Made by a program: the position numbers and the translations under genes
In this document: positions 29,000 through 37,798 of the stretch, one piece after another
Numbering within the stretch: the stretch's first letter is position 1
Layout of the letters: every line of letters begins with the position of its first letter
Origin: Pseudomonadota bacterium
GTDB lineage: Bacteria > Myxococcota_A > UBA796 > GCA-2862545
Direction of reading: 5' to 3'
Assembly (NCBI GenBank): GCA_947490265.1
Contig: CANLGQ010000002.1
Location: 1 to 49,121 of the forward strand
Length of the DNA: 49,121 nt
The notes under the pieces: model-generated
Database searches by the model: none
What the model saw: only the letters and a program-made list of their open reading frames with translations
What the model was told of the DNA's origin: nothing

Positions 29000-29842
29000 C
29001 TACTCTTCGCCAGGTCGGGCGGACAACGCCAACTGGTAGACCTCGCGTCGCGACCAGCCGAACACCTCGGCCACCACGTCGCGCAGGTCGGAGGCCGCCA
29101 CGCCGCGAGAAGCCAGCCCGCGGACCAGCGCCGCGACCCGTGCCTGATCCCGATCCGTGGACTCCGGGGTCCCCGCGACCACGAGGGTCATCTCGCCCTT
29201 GGTCTCCCCCTCGGCGAGCAGCGCGGTCCGCACCTCCGATAGCTTGCCCCGATGGAACCGCTCCCACACCTTCGTGAGGCTGATCGCCAAGGTCGCGGGG
29301 CGATCCCCCCAGGCTTCCACCGCCGCCTCGAGGGTGTCCGCGATCCGGTGCGGGGCCTCGTACAGCACGATCGTCGCCTTCTCGAGCGCCAGCGCCCCCA
29401 GCCAGGTGGCTCGGGCAGCGTCCTGGCGCGGGGGAAAACCGGCAAACAAGAACCGGTCGGTGGGGAGACCGCTCGCGGTGAGCGCCGCGAGCAGCGCCGA
29501 AGCCCCGGGCACCGGAACGACGTCGACACCCGCCGCGACCGCGCTTCGAACCACGCGAAACCCCGGGTCGGAGCAAAGCGGGGTCCCCGCGTCGGAGACC
29601 AGCGCGACGTCGTCGCCCGCCAGGAGCCGGGTGACCAGCTCCCCGGCGACCTTTGCCTCGGCATGGTCGTCACACCGCCACACCTCGACGTCGGTACGAC
29701 CGAGACGGCCCAGCAGCGACCGCGCGATCCGCGTGTCCTCGGCAGCGATCAGCGGCACCCGCCGGAGCACGTCGGCCGCGCGGGTCGTGAGGTCCTCTGG
29801 ATTGCCGATGGGCGTCGCGACCAGGAACAGTCGCCCGATCAC
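29000..29842 (-). CDS. rsmI: 16S rRNA (cytidine(1402)-2'-O)-methyltransferase
   Basis: A 280-aa tetrapyrrole-methylase-fold enzyme that 2'-O-methylates C1402 of 16S rRNA. Landmarks are 'LFLVATPIGNPEDLTTRA' at the start, IAAEDTRIARSLL, 'LVSDAGTPLCSDPGFRVV', and PGASALLAAL. Length is typical. The GTG at 29842 overlaps the TGA of the TSP3-repeat lipoprotein gene (GTGA); the frame extension to 29920 lies inside that gene. Coupling a housekeeping rRNA methylase behind a surface repeat protein is odd and may be chance packing. Confidence 0.95.
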   Translation of the reverse strand: MIGRLFLVATPIGNPEDLTTRAADVLRRVPLIAAEDTRIARSLLGRLGRTDVEVWRCDDHAEAKVAGELVTRLLAGDDVALVSDAGTPLCSDPGFRVVRSAVAAGVDVVPVPGASALLAALTASGLPTDRFLFAGFPPRQDAARATWLGALALEKATIVLYEAPHRIADTLEAAVEAWGDRPATLAISLTKVWERFHRGKLSEVRTALLAEGETKGEMTLVVAGTPESTDRDQARVAALVRGLASRGVAASDLRDVVAEVFGWSRREVYQLALSARPGEE

Positions 29843-32034
29843 GGGCTCGTGATGCCCGTGATCGACGAGAGCCGAAGCGGAACCAACTGGGTGGACTCGT
29901 AGTAGGCGTCGGCCAGGCACACCGTGGGCGTGCCGAGCTCGACCAGGTCGGGGCCCTTCACTCGTCCGCAGGGCGATTCATAGCCGATCAACCAACCGAC
30001 TTCGTGGGCGATCGCGTCGTCGTACACCACGTACCAGCCACCCACATAGGGCTCCCAATCGAGCGCCCAATCCCCGCCGGCCAGGACCACTGCGTCTTGC
30101 AGGTCGTCCTCCAGCTCGTAGAGCTCACCGGCCGCCAGGCCCCAGGTCTCGGCCTCCAGCACGACGCGTAGGTCGGTCGTGCCATAGTCGGAGGCATCGA
30201 TTGGCGGGCAGTCGCTAACCCCGTCGTGCAGGTCCAGGGCCCATTCCTGGTACAGCGCGCCGGCCGAGTCCGGCGCCCAGAGTTGGTCGCCGGCGAAGGT
30301 ATCGCTCCCGTCGTAGGTGACGGTGCACAACGGGGCGAAGGCCCCGTCGAGGAGTTCGAACGTGATGGCGCTCGAGACATCCTCTTCCACACCGTCGCCG
30401 TTCGGGTCGTGGCGATAATCCTCGAGCGAGCTACCATTTACGTGCGTGCGCCACGTCACGTTGACGTACTGGGGGTAGAAGGTCCCGCCCAGCGCCGGCC
30501 AGACGTCGTCGAAGGCGTCGACCGCCAGGTAGATGCAAGCCAGGTCGTCGGTCGGATCGAGCGGATCGGAGCCCGAGCCCGCTTCGGCACCGTCCGACTG
30601 CCCGCCGCCATCCGTGTCTACCACCAAGGGAGAGCTGCGGAAATCGAGGACCTCCGTGCCGTCCCACAGGCCATCGAGGTCGAAGTCGATGGTCCTCGGA
30701 TCGGTGCCGTTCTCGAATTCTTCGCCGTCCAGCAGACGATCGCTGTCCTCGTCCGGATTGAGCGGATCGAGGGAGTAGATCAGCAGCTCGTCGCCGTCTT
30801 CCAGCAGATCCTCATCCGAGTCGGCGGATCGCGGGTCGGTGCCGTAGGTGTTGACCTCAACCCCATCGTCGAGCCCATCGGCGTCGGTGTCGACTTCGGC
30901 CGGATCGGTCAGGTAGATGAAGACCTCGCGCCCGTCGCCAAGGCTGTCCCCGTCGGTGTCGGGATCCAGCGGATCGGTGAGGTAGCCGAACAGCTCCTCC
31001 TCGTCGGGCAGGCGATCGTCGTCGGTGTCGTCGTTGTTCGGGTCAGTGCCGTAGATCAGGACCTCGTCGCCATCGGTCAACCCGTCGTTGTCGGAGTCGG
31101 GGTCGATGGGGTCGGTCGGCCCCGTGGATTCGGTGAGGTCGCTCAGTCCATCGTCGTCGGAGTCAGTGTCGAGCGGGTCCATCCCGTTGTCGAACTCGAC
31201 GCCATCGAGCACCCCGTCGCCGTCGCTGTCCGGACTCAGCGGATCCGTTCCGCCCCAGGTCTCGAGGCCATCGGGCGCCCCATCCGAGTCGCTGTCGGGG
31301 TCGAGCGGCCCGGTCCCGGCGTAGAATTCCTGCCCGTCGTCGAGCCCATCGCCGTCGGTGTCGGCGTCGAGCGGGTCGAGGTTGTAGACCACGGTCTCGT
31401 CGCGGTCCGAGAGGCCATCCTGATCGGTGTCGCTCGAGGCCGGATCGGTGTGGTAAATGTAGGACTCTTGATAGTCGTTCAACCCGTCGCCATCTGTATC
31501 GGCGTTCGCCGGGTCGGATCCGTGCTCGACTTCCACCGAGTCGAAGACCCCGTCGCCGTCGGAGTCGACGTTGAGCGGATCGCTCTGCCAGGTGTTGACC
31601 TCCTCGCCGTCGGTGAGCCCATCACCGTCGGAGTCGGCGTTGCCCGGATCGGTCGGCGGCTCGCTCTCGACCTCAGCGAGGTCGGGGAGCCCATCAGCGT
31701 CGGTATCGGAGCTCCTCGGCGAGGAGCCATAGATCTCGACCTCCTCCCAGTCGCGCAACGTGTCGTTGTCGCTGTCCGCGTCGTTTGGATCCGTGTCCCA
31801 CTCGGTGACCTCGACGTAGTCGGTGGCGCCGTCGCCGTCGGTGTCGGGGTTCAAGGGATCCGTCAACCAGGTGCCGGTCTCCTCGAAGTCGTACAGTCCG
31901 TCGCCATCGCTGTCGACCGGATCGCCCGAGACGTCAACGGTGTTCGTCCCCGAGGTGATGATCGCCGTGTCTTCGGACGCTTTCGTCCCGCACGCGGCGA
32001 GGCCCAACAGCAGCCACAGGCTCGAGCGAACCAT
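29839..32034 (-). CDS. Lipoprotein with about 20 thrombospondin type-3 calcium-binding repeats
   Basis: A 731-aa secreted protein. The signal MVRSSLWLLLGLAAC carries lipobox LAAC. Residues about 35-500 hold roughly twenty 22-23-residue units of the form DxDxDGLxDxxE...TDP, the TSP3/bacterial calcium-repeat pattern, which stiffens when calcium is bound. A non-repeat C-terminal domain (about 500-731) has several Cys and many aromatic residues, probably a ligand or cell-contact domain. GGAGG six bases before the ATG at 32034 fixes the start; two TTG codons lie between. Its stop overlaps rsmI. Confidence 0.88.
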   Translation of the reverse strand: MVRSSLWLLLGLAACGTKASEDTAIITSGTNTVDVSGDPVDSDGDGLYDFEETGTWLTDPLNPDTDGDGATDYVEVTEWDTDPNDADSDNDTLRDWEEVEIYGSSPRSSDTDADGLPDLAEVESEPPTDPGNADSDGDGLTDGEEVNTWQSDPLNVDSDGDGVFDSVEVEHGSDPANADTDGDGLNDYQESYIYHTDPASSDTDQDGLSDRDETVVYNLDPLDADTDGDGLDDGQEFYAGTGPLDPDSDSDGAPDGLETWGGTDPLSPDSDGDGVLDGVEFDNGMDPLDTDSDDDGLSDLTESTGPTDPIDPDSDNDGLTDGDEVLIYGTDPNNDDTDDDRLPDEEELFGYLTDPLDPDTDGDSLGDGREVFIYLTDPAEVDTDADGLDDGVEVNTYGTDPRSADSDEDLLEDGDELLIYSLDPLNPDEDSDRLLDGEEFENGTDPRTIDFDLDGLWDGTEVLDFRSSPLVVDTDGGGQSDGAEAGSGSDPLDPTDDLACIYLAVDAFDDVWPALGGTFYPQYVNVTWRTHVNGSSLEDYRHDPNGDGVEEDVSSAITFELLDGAFAPLCTVTYDGSDTFAGDQLWAPDSAGALYQEWALDLHDGVSDCPPIDASDYGTTDLRVVLEAETWGLAAGELYELEDDLQDAVVLAGGDWALDWEPYVGGWYVVYDDAIAHEVGWLIGYESPCGRVKGPDLVELGTPTVCLADAYYESTQLVPLRLSSITGITSP

Positions 32035-32079
32035 CAACAACCTCCGACGGAGGCAATGTACCTGTAAACGGACAGCGTG

Positions 32080-32607
32080 TCAGCGGTGATCTTCGATGTA
32101 GCGCCGAACGGCCTGATTCGTCCGCCTCAGGTTCGGCTCGAGCAGTCCGACGACGAACTTCTCGAGGGTCGGCGCCGCCGCGCGGGCCACGAAGCCGGGC
32201 ACCCCCGGCACCCTGTCGGGGTTGATCGTGAATTCCCCCTGCATCTGGAGGATCGTTTCGCCATCTTCCTCGCGGAACGTGTTGAACCCGCGCGCGGTGA
32301 CCGCCTCGGCGAGGGCCGTGATCGTGATGTCCCACTCCGTTCGCCACTTTGCACCGTCCCAGGTCGCGCGATCGATCCAGGTGAGCATCTCCGGCTTGAT
32401 CAGGGGCCGAATCACCGCGGGCACGTCGTCGGTGGTGCCAGTCCATAGGTTGACCAGCTTGATCAAAGATCCTTCGACCGAACGACTCTGGACCACGACC
32501 GACTTCACGTTCGGGAGGTAGGGCACGAGATCGACGAGCTTGTCGCGGTGCGTCGCATAGACGACCTCGCGGGGGAACGGGATCTCGTCGGTGAGCGAGA
32601 ACTTCAC
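32080..32607 (-). CDS. SRPBCC/START-like (DUF2505-type) protein
   Basis: A 175-aa protein with a Bet v1/START-like fold pattern: 'MKFSLTDEIPFPREVVYATH', LVDLVPYLPNVKSVVVQSR, a central 'TEWDITITALAEAVTARGF', and a long C-terminal helix (AAPTLEKFVVGLLEPNL). Such proteins bind hydrophobic ligands in a central cavity. No catalytic motif is evident. GGAG five bases before the GTG at 32607 sets the start. It is divergent from the GMC-associated small protein. Lipid transport or binding is plausible but inferred. Confidence 0.75.
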   Translation of the reverse strand: MKFSLTDEIPFPREVVYATHRDKLVDLVPYLPNVKSVVVQSRSVEGSLIKLVNLWTGTTDDVPAVIRPLIKPEMLTWIDRATWDGAKWRTEWDITITALAEAVTARGFNTFREEDGETILQMQGEFTINPDRVPGVPGFVARAAAPTLEKFVVGLLEPNLRRTNQAVRRYIEDHR

Positions 32608-32686
32608 GGCAGCTCCAGAGGCGAACGGCGCCGTATCCTTGCGCGGCGACCCCCCGCCACCATAGATGCGGGCTTCCGGAGCCCGC

Positions 32687-33127
32687 ATGCCTCTGACGGA
32701 GACCGAGATCTCGATCGCCCGCGCCGTAGCGATGGCCCTCTTCCCCCGCGAAGGCGCCATCCCGCTGGATGCCGAGGACGCGGAGGTGGTGCCCTACTTC
32801 CTCGACTACTGGGAGCGGTTGCCGAGCCTCGAGCAGACCCAGGTCCGCGCGCTGCTGGCCGCGGTCGAGCTCGGCTTCGCGGCGTGGGCGCGAGATCCAC
32901 GGGCCCGCTTCACGACGGCCTCGGGCGAAGATCGCTGGTCGTACCTCGAGAGCTGGTCAAAGACCGCGAACCACATGCAGAGAATGGTGTTCGAGGGCCT
33001 GCGCACGATGTTCCTGCTCGGCTACGTGGACTCCCCCGCGGTGCGCCGAGCGATTGGAAACACCGGCGACGGCGGCCCGATCCCCGAGCCCCTGGCCATC
33101 CCCTCCGGCCCGACCGCCGAAGCCTAG
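32687..33127 (+). CDS. GMC-oxidoreductase-associated small subunit-like protein
   Basis: A 146-aa helical protein: 'MPLTETEISIARAVAMALFP', VVPYFLDYWERLPSLE, LGFAAWARDP, and 'HMQRMVFEGLRTMFLLGYVD'. The layout resembles the small (gluconate 2-dehydrogenase subunit 3-like) protein that often accompanies GMC oxidoreductases. A GMC enzyme is encoded 3.2 kb downstream on the same strand. GGAG five bases before the ATG at 32687 supports the start; an upstream ATG at 32666 is less good. The sulfotransferase gene starts eight bases after its stop, so they are co-transcribed. The family assignment is moderate. Confidence 0.6.
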   Translation: MPLTETEISIARAVAMALFPREGAIPLDAEDAEVVPYFLDYWERLPSLEQTQVRALLAAVELGFAAWARDPRARFTTASGEDRWSYLESWSKTANHMQRMVFEGLRTMFLLGYVDSPAVRRAIGNTGDGGPIPEPLAIPSGPTAEA

Positions 33128-33135
33128 GAAAAACC

Positions 33136-34275
33136 ATGAAACCGAGCGACGTACAGAAGCGCTGGTCCACCGATCAGCTCATCATGGGGGTCGAGGTTCC
33201 GGAGTGGTTCAACCTGCTCCAGCGGAACAAGTACCGCATCGACCCGACCTACCTGCACCGAGCCGCGTGGATCAGCGCCTGGAGCCTTCCCATCACCCTC
33301 GCCGGCCGCAGCGAGGACGCGATGTATGGCCGACAGCTCGCCGCCATGGAGGGCCTGTCGCCGACCCCGCTTTTCGTTCTGGGCCACTGGCGTTCCGGAA
33401 CGACGCACCTCCACAACCTGCTGGGTCGCGCGCCCGGACACACTTTCACCAACGTGATGCAGGTCGTTTTCCCGACCTGTTTCTTGGTCGCGGACCAGAT
33501 CCTGCCCAAGCTCCTCCCGAACGCCCTGGGAGAGACCCGCACCTACGACAACGTCAAGCAGGGCTGGCACGAGGCCGCGGAAGACGAGATCGCCCTGGCC
33601 AAGCTCACCGGCCTGTCGCCGTACATTTCGTTCATGTTCCCTGGAAACGCGAGTAAGTACGAGAAGTACATCGACTTCCTCGAGGCGTCCGGCGACGAGC
33701 GGGCGCGTTGGAAGGATGCCTTCCTCTACTTCCTCAAGAAGGTGTCGCTGCAGACCGGCGGCAAGCGGATCGTGGTGAAGTCGTGCACCCACACCGCGCG
33801 GATCCGGCTGCTGCTCGAGATGTTCCCGAACGCGAAGTTCGTACACATCCATCGCCATCCCTATGAGGTGTATGCCTCGACGCTCCACATGCGCCGTCAC
33901 ACCGACTGGGAGAACTTCTTCCAGGTCCCGGAGATGGACTGGGACGTGGAGCGCAAGCGCCAGACCCTGCTGCTCGGCCAACGGATCTTCGACCGGGTGA
34001 TCGAGGATCGGCACCTGATCCCGAAGGAGAATTTCGTGGAGATCCGCTACGAAGAGCTCTGCGGGAACGAGTTCTCCTGGATCGAACGGATCTACAAGCA
34101 GTTTGAGTTCGACAACTGGCCGGCCACGAAGGCCGCGCTGGCACCGTATGTCGAGGGGCTGAAGGGCTACCAGCGGAACGCGCTGACGATCGGCGAAGAA
34201 GACCGGGAAGACGTGTACCGGGAGTGGCGCGCGGTGTTCGACGAGTACGGCTACGACCGGGAGTATGCGGTCTAG
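33136..34275 (+). CDS. PAPS-dependent sulfotransferase family protein
   Basis: A 379-aa soluble sulfotransferase. The 5'-phosphosulfate loop is 'VLGHWRSGTTHLHNLL' (about 76-91) and the 3'-phosphate site is 'FVHIHRHPYEVYASTLHM' (about 235-252). It would transfer sulfate from PAPS to a hydroxyl on an unidentified, possibly lipid, acceptor. AGGAA precedes the ATG at 33136, which lies just after the small-subunit-like gene. The long frame upstream to 32548 crosses that gene in a different phase and is rejected. The enzyme links with the sulfate-type importer and ASST-like protein in the window only by theme. Confidence 0.9.
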   Translation: MKPSDVQKRWSTDQLIMGVEVPEWFNLLQRNKYRIDPTYLHRAAWISAWSLPITLAGRSEDAMYGRQLAAMEGLSPTPLFVLGHWRSGTTHLHNLLGRAPGHTFTNVMQVVFPTCFLVADQILPKLLPNALGETRTYDNVKQGWHEAAEDEIALAKLTGLSPYISFMFPGNASKYEKYIDFLEASGDERARWKDAFLYFLKKVSLQTGGKRIVVKSCTHTARIRLLLEMFPNAKFVHIHRHPYEVYASTLHMRRHTDWENFFQVPEMDWDVERKRQTLLLGQRIFDRVIEDRHLIPKENFVEIRYEELCGNEFSWIERIYKQFEFDNWPATKAALAPYVEGLKGYQRNALTIGEEDREDVYREWRAVFDEYGYDREYAV

Positions 34276-34318
34276 CGCGGCGGATCCGAAGTCTCTCCCT
34301 GGTTCGGCCGAGCCATTC

Positions 34319-34600
34319 GCTGTTAGCCGTTACGTCTCGGACGCCGATCCCGCGGCGATGGCGATGAAGAGCGCCAGCTCGCGCTCCCCGTCGCGGCCGA
34401 AGCCCTCCGCAACATTCGTGGGGACCGACGCCGCCGAACGGCGAAGCTGGGCGATCAGGCCGAATCGCTCATCGCTCGGGAAATCCTTGGTCACCCGGTA
34501 GACATCGAGCGTCAGGCGGTGAGCTTTCTGCCAGACCTGCAGGTCTCGGAAGTCACGCATCTGGTCGGTCCGTCCGTGCTAACGGCTAACGGCTAACAGC
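34319..34600. repeat. Inverted repeat bracketing the S23-like gene
   Basis: A 14-base sequence at 34319-34332 occurs inverted and perfect at 34587-34600, within an array of TAACGG/GCTAAC units at 34578-34614. The two arms enclose the four-helix gene. The left arm contains that gene's stop codon. Confidence 0.75.
34330..34560 (-). CDS. Four-helix bundle protein (S23/IVS type), C-terminally truncated
   Basis: A 76-aa reading frame: MRDFRDLQVWQKAHRLTL, 'AQLRRSAASVPTNVAEGFGR', ELALFIAIAAGS. It matches the start and middle of four-helix bundle proteins of the 23S rRNA intervening-sequence (S23) family. These are normally about 115-125 aa; here the chain ends just where the third helix should finish, and the stop codon lies inside the left inverted-repeat arm. 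It is probably a broken copy. The ATG at 34560 is a typical start. It stands between two plus-strand genes with no operon partner. Confidence 0.7.
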   Translation of the reverse strand: MRDFRDLQVWQKAHRLTLDVYRVTKDFPSDERFGLIAQLRRSAASVPTNVAEGFGRDGERELALFIAIAAGSASET

Positions 34601-34811
34601 TCATCGCTAACGGCTCGGGAAGGACCTCCGGACCGTCGCACTGGCGCCTGTCGAACGCGGTTCGATCGCTCCCCGGTAGACCGCCCGCACCCCGCGGACA
34701 GGTCGGCGTCGTCTGGCTCCACCGGCGCGCAGGCCTCGTCTAAGGTGCGCCCCACCCGTTGCCCCAGATCCGCCAGGGGCTTACTGGAGCGCCCCTGTTC
34801 GGAGGCGGCCC
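34561..34811. other. Intergenic region, 251 bases
   Basis: Starts with the right-hand TAACGG/GCTAAC array (to about 34614). The remaining 200 bases show no convincing reading frame, tRNA or hairpin with a T-run. They would hold the promoter of the class III aminotransferase gene; I cannot place its -35/-10 with confidence. Confidence 0.5.
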
Positions 34812-36275
34812 ATGAGCACGTTCAAGGATCGGATCGAGGAATACCTCACGTCCTCCGCCCATCTTTCCAAAAAGCACATCCACCCGCGACTCGCGAAGAT
34901 GTTCGAGTTGGGTGGGATGAGCGCGGTGTTTACCCGGGCCGAAGGCCAGTACATGTGGGATCAGCACGGGGATCGCTACCTCGACTGGCTGTCCGGCGGC
35001 GGCGTGTACTTCATGGGGCGGAACAACCCCCAGATCGCAGAAGCCCTGCAAGACGTGATGTCGATGAACCTGCCGAACCTCTCGGTGGTCAACGCCAGCG
35101 TGCTCGGTGGGCTCCTCGCCGAGAAGCTCATCGAGATTGCCGGCCCACAATTCACCAAGGTGCAGTACAGCAACTCGGGAGCCGAGGCGACCGAAGTGGC
35201 CGTTCGGTTCGCCCGCCAGATCACCCGCCGGCGCCGGTTCCTCTACCTCGAAGGCGCGTTTCACGGCCGCAGCTACGCCGCGATCAGCATGTGCGGCTTC
35301 GCCTCCATGCGCGAGAACATCGAGCCCGCCATGCCCATGTGCACGCCGGTCAAAGCCGGCGACGTGGCCCAGCTCCGCCGCGAGCTCAAGTACGGCGACG
35401 TAGCCGCGTTTATCTTCGAGCCGATGCAGGGGATGACCGGCAAGGTCATCGACCCGGCCTACCTCCGCGAAGCCGAGGCGCTGTGCCAGCAGTACGGCAC
35501 GGTGATGGTAGCCGACGAGATCCAGTGCGGGCTCGCCCGGACCGGTTCGTGGTTCATGACCCGCGAGCTCGGAATTCGGCCCGACATGATGACGGTGAGC
35601 AAGACCCTATCGGGCGGCTACGTTCCGGTCGGCGCGGTCCTGGTGAGCGAAGCGATCTACGAGAAGGTGTTCTCGGGCTTCAGCTCGGGACTCGTGTACT
35701 TCTCCACCTTCGCCGAGAATAATCTTGCGATGGCAGCCGGCATTGCCACGCTCGAGTACCTCCAAGAGATCGACGCGTGTGGCCAGGCCAAGGCCAAGGG
35801 CGAGCTGATCCGGTCTGGACTCGAAAAGCTGGCCGCAAAGTATGATGTGATCGGGAACCTCGAAGGCGCGGGCATGATGCAGACGCTGTACTTCAAGGAC
35901 AGCGCCAACGCGGTCCTCGCTGCGCAGCAGAACATCATGAGAGGCGTGGATTCCGGGGCCTTTGCCGCGGCGGTCCACGTGGACCTGTTCAAGCGCCAGC
36001 GCGTGGTCGCCCAGATCCCCGGCCCAGGGGTCAACGCGATCAAGGTCCTCCCGCCAGTCATCACCACCGAGGAAGACATCGCTTACTTCCTCGCTGCGCT
36101 CGACGACACCCTGGCGCGTTTCTACAGCCCGTCCACCGGCCCAGTGGTGTCGCTCACCCGCGGGGCCGTGGAGTCGAACCTCAAAGCCGTCCAGGCCCTC
36201 CTTCCCCAGGGCGCGATCCCCGCACTCTTCCGCATCGGGGCTGACGACGCAAAAAAAGCCCAGCCCCTGAGCTGA
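34812..36275 (+). CDS. Class III PLP-dependent aminotransferase
   Basis: A 487-aa fold-type I aminotransferase. Landmarks are WLSGGGVYFMGRNNP, YSNSGAEATEVAVRFAR (phosphate-binding region), LEGAFHGRSYAA, FEPMQG, VADEIQCGLARTG, and the PLP Lys in SKTLSGGYVPVGA. Substrates in this class are omega-amino groups such as ornithine, acetylornithine, lysine or 4-aminobutyrate; none can be chosen here. GGAGG six bases before the ATG at 34812 sets the start. It precedes the GMC oxidoreductase gene by 26 bases, suggesting one operon. Confidence 0.9.
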   Translation: MSTFKDRIEEYLTSSAHLSKKHIHPRLAKMFELGGMSAVFTRAEGQYMWDQHGDRYLDWLSGGGVYFMGRNNPQIAEALQDVMSMNLPNLSVVNASVLGGLLAEKLIEIAGPQFTKVQYSNSGAEATEVAVRFARQITRRRRFLYLEGAFHGRSYAAISMCGFASMRENIEPAMPMCTPVKAGDVAQLRRELKYGDVAAFIFEPMQGMTGKVIDPAYLREAEALCQQYGTVMVADEIQCGLARTGSWFMTRELGIRPDMMTVSKTLSGGYVPVGAVLVSEAIYEKVFSGFSSGLVYFSTFAENNLAMAAGIATLEYLQEIDACGQAKAKGELIRSGLEKLAAKYDVIGNLEGAGMMQTLYFKDSANAVLAAQQNIMRGVDSGAFAAAVHVDLFKRQRVVAQIPGPGVNAIKVLPPVITTEEDIAYFLAALDDTLARFYSPSTGPVVSLTRGAVESNLKAVQALLPQGAIPALFRIGADDAKKAQPLS

Positions 36276-36301
36276 ACCCGCCGTCGGCGGACCGCGCAGG
36301 G

Positions 36302-37798
36302 GTGAAAGGACTGGCCGACTACACCGGCCCGGTGCTCGAGTCGTGCGATGTGCTCATCGTCGGCTCCGGACCGGGCGGCGGCACGCTGGCGTGGAAGCTC
36401 GCCCAGTCGGGCCTGTCGGTCACGGTGGTGGAGGCCGGCAGCTGGGTCAAGACGTTCGAGAAGGACTTTGGCAAGACGATCGCGAGCCACTTCTGGGACG
36501 GCGGGATGCGCGCGGTCCGTGGCAACGTCACGTTCCCGACCCTCCAAGCGCGGGCGCTCGGCGGCGGTTCGGTGTTTAACTCCGCGATCTGCATGCGCCC
36601 GACCGCGTCGGCGCTCGCGCGATGGCGCGCGGATCACGGGCTGGCGGACTACACCGAGGAGGCCCTCGCCCCCCACTTCGACGCGGTCGAAGCGTTCTTC
36701 GACATCCACCCGGTCGCCGACGAGGTGATGGGTCGCCGCAACGAGCTGTTCCGCGATGCGTGCAACACGCTCGGATGGTCGGTGGAGAAAGTGCGGCGCA
36801 ACGAGCGAGGCTGCGTCGGCTCGGCCGAGTGCATCCTCGGGTGCCGGAACGAGGCGAAGCTCTCCCTCGATCGCCGCGGGATCAAGGAGTTCGTCGAGGC
36901 GGGCGGGCGCGTGCTCACCCACCTGCAGGTCGACCAGCTCCTCATCGAGAAGGGGGTGGCGAAGGGCATCGTCGGCCACGTGGTCGATGGGCGGGCGACC
37001 CCGCTCCACCACGCCCGGATCCACGCCAAGGTCGTGGTCGTGGCGGCCGGGGCCATCAACACCCCGGCGATCCTGCGGCGGAGCGGGCTCCGCGACCGGT
37101 CGGTCGGCGACAACCTTCGCTTTCACCCGTCGGGCTACCTCGTCGGGATCTTCGACGACCGCGTCTATCCATGGACCGGAGCCACCCAGGGCTACCACTC
37201 CACCCAATTCCTGAACCAAGGGATCAAGCTCGAATCGCTCTGGGCCACCGCCCCGGTGTTCGCCCAGCGGTTTCCCCTCGGGGTGCGCCAATTCAAGCGC
37301 CTGCTGAAGCGCTACGACCGTGCCGCGGTCTGGGACACCTGGGTCTCTGCCGAGGATTCCGTAGGAAGAGTCGGAGTTATCCCGGGCACCAACAAGCTCG
37401 ACATCCAATACGACGTGGGGCGAGGCGATTTGCGGCGCTTGCAGGAGGGCAACGCGCTCCTCGCCGAGCTGTTCGCGGCCGCCGGTGCCCGCGAGGTGCT
37501 CACCGGGATCAAAGGGTTGCCCGAGGTGATGGACGCCGCGGAGGCCCCCCGCATCCTCCGCGAGGCGAAGCTGCTCCCGTCCGACCTCCCCTGCGGGAGC
37601 AACCACGTGATGGGCGGTGCGGTAATGGGCGCAGATCCGACCAAGTCGGTGTGCGATGGGTGGGGGGCGGTCCACGGCACCGCGAACCTCTACCTCTGCG
37701 ACACGTCGATCTTCCCGACCTCGCCAGGGGTCAACCCGATGCTCACCGCGATGGCGCTCGCCCACCGGCTCGGGGAAGTGCTTCCCGGGCGGGTCTGA
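36302..37798 (+). CDS. GMC-family FAD oxidoreductase
   Basis: A 498-aa FAD-dependent enzyme. The dinucleotide site is '[17 protein letters not shown]' (about 15-31), and the family signature includes '[16 protein letters not shown]'. The Cys-rich [11 protein letters not shown] resembles the Cys cluster seen in long-chain alcohol oxidase-like GMC enzymes. The C-terminus has the catalytic His ([12 protein letters not shown]) and '[19 protein letters not shown]'. It would oxidise an alcohol or sterol-like compound. The GTG at 36302 has AGGGG immediately upstream, which is close, so the start is uncertain. The stop overlaps hemF by one base (TGATG). Confidence 0.9.
   Translation: MKGLADYTGPVLESCDVLIVGSGPGGGTLAWKLAQSGLSVTVVEAGSWVKTFEKDFGKTIASHFWDGGMRAVRGNVTFPTLQARALGGGSVFNSAICMRPTASALARWRADHGLADYTEEALAPHFDAVEAFFDIHPVADEVMGRRNELFRDACNTLGWSVEKVRRNERGCVGSAECILGCRNEAKLSLDRRGIKEFVEAGGRVLTHLQVDQLLIEKGVAKGIVGHVVDGRATPLHHARIHAKVVVVAAGAINTPAILRRSGLRDRSVGDNLRFHPSGYLVGIFDDRVYPWTGATQGYHSTQFLNQGIKLESLWATAPVFAQRFPLGVRQFKRLLKRYDRAAVWDTWVSAEDSVGRVGVIPGTNKLDIQYDVGRGDLRRLQEGNALLAELFAAAGAREVLTGIKGLPEVMDAAEAPRILREAKLLPSDLPCGSNHVMGGAVMGADPTKSVCDGWGAVHGTANLYLCDTSIFPTSPGVNPMLTAMALAHRLGEVLPGRV

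Noticed and set aside
30540-31930. Regular 66-69-bp repeats resembling a CRISPR or minisatellite
   Set aside because: The periodicity is the codon image of 22-23-residue TSP3 protein repeats in one open frame; units vary in sequence and there are no spacers.
34330-34560. S23-like frame as an rRNA intervening sequence
   Set aside because: No 23S rRNA sequence flanks it; neighbours are protein genes.
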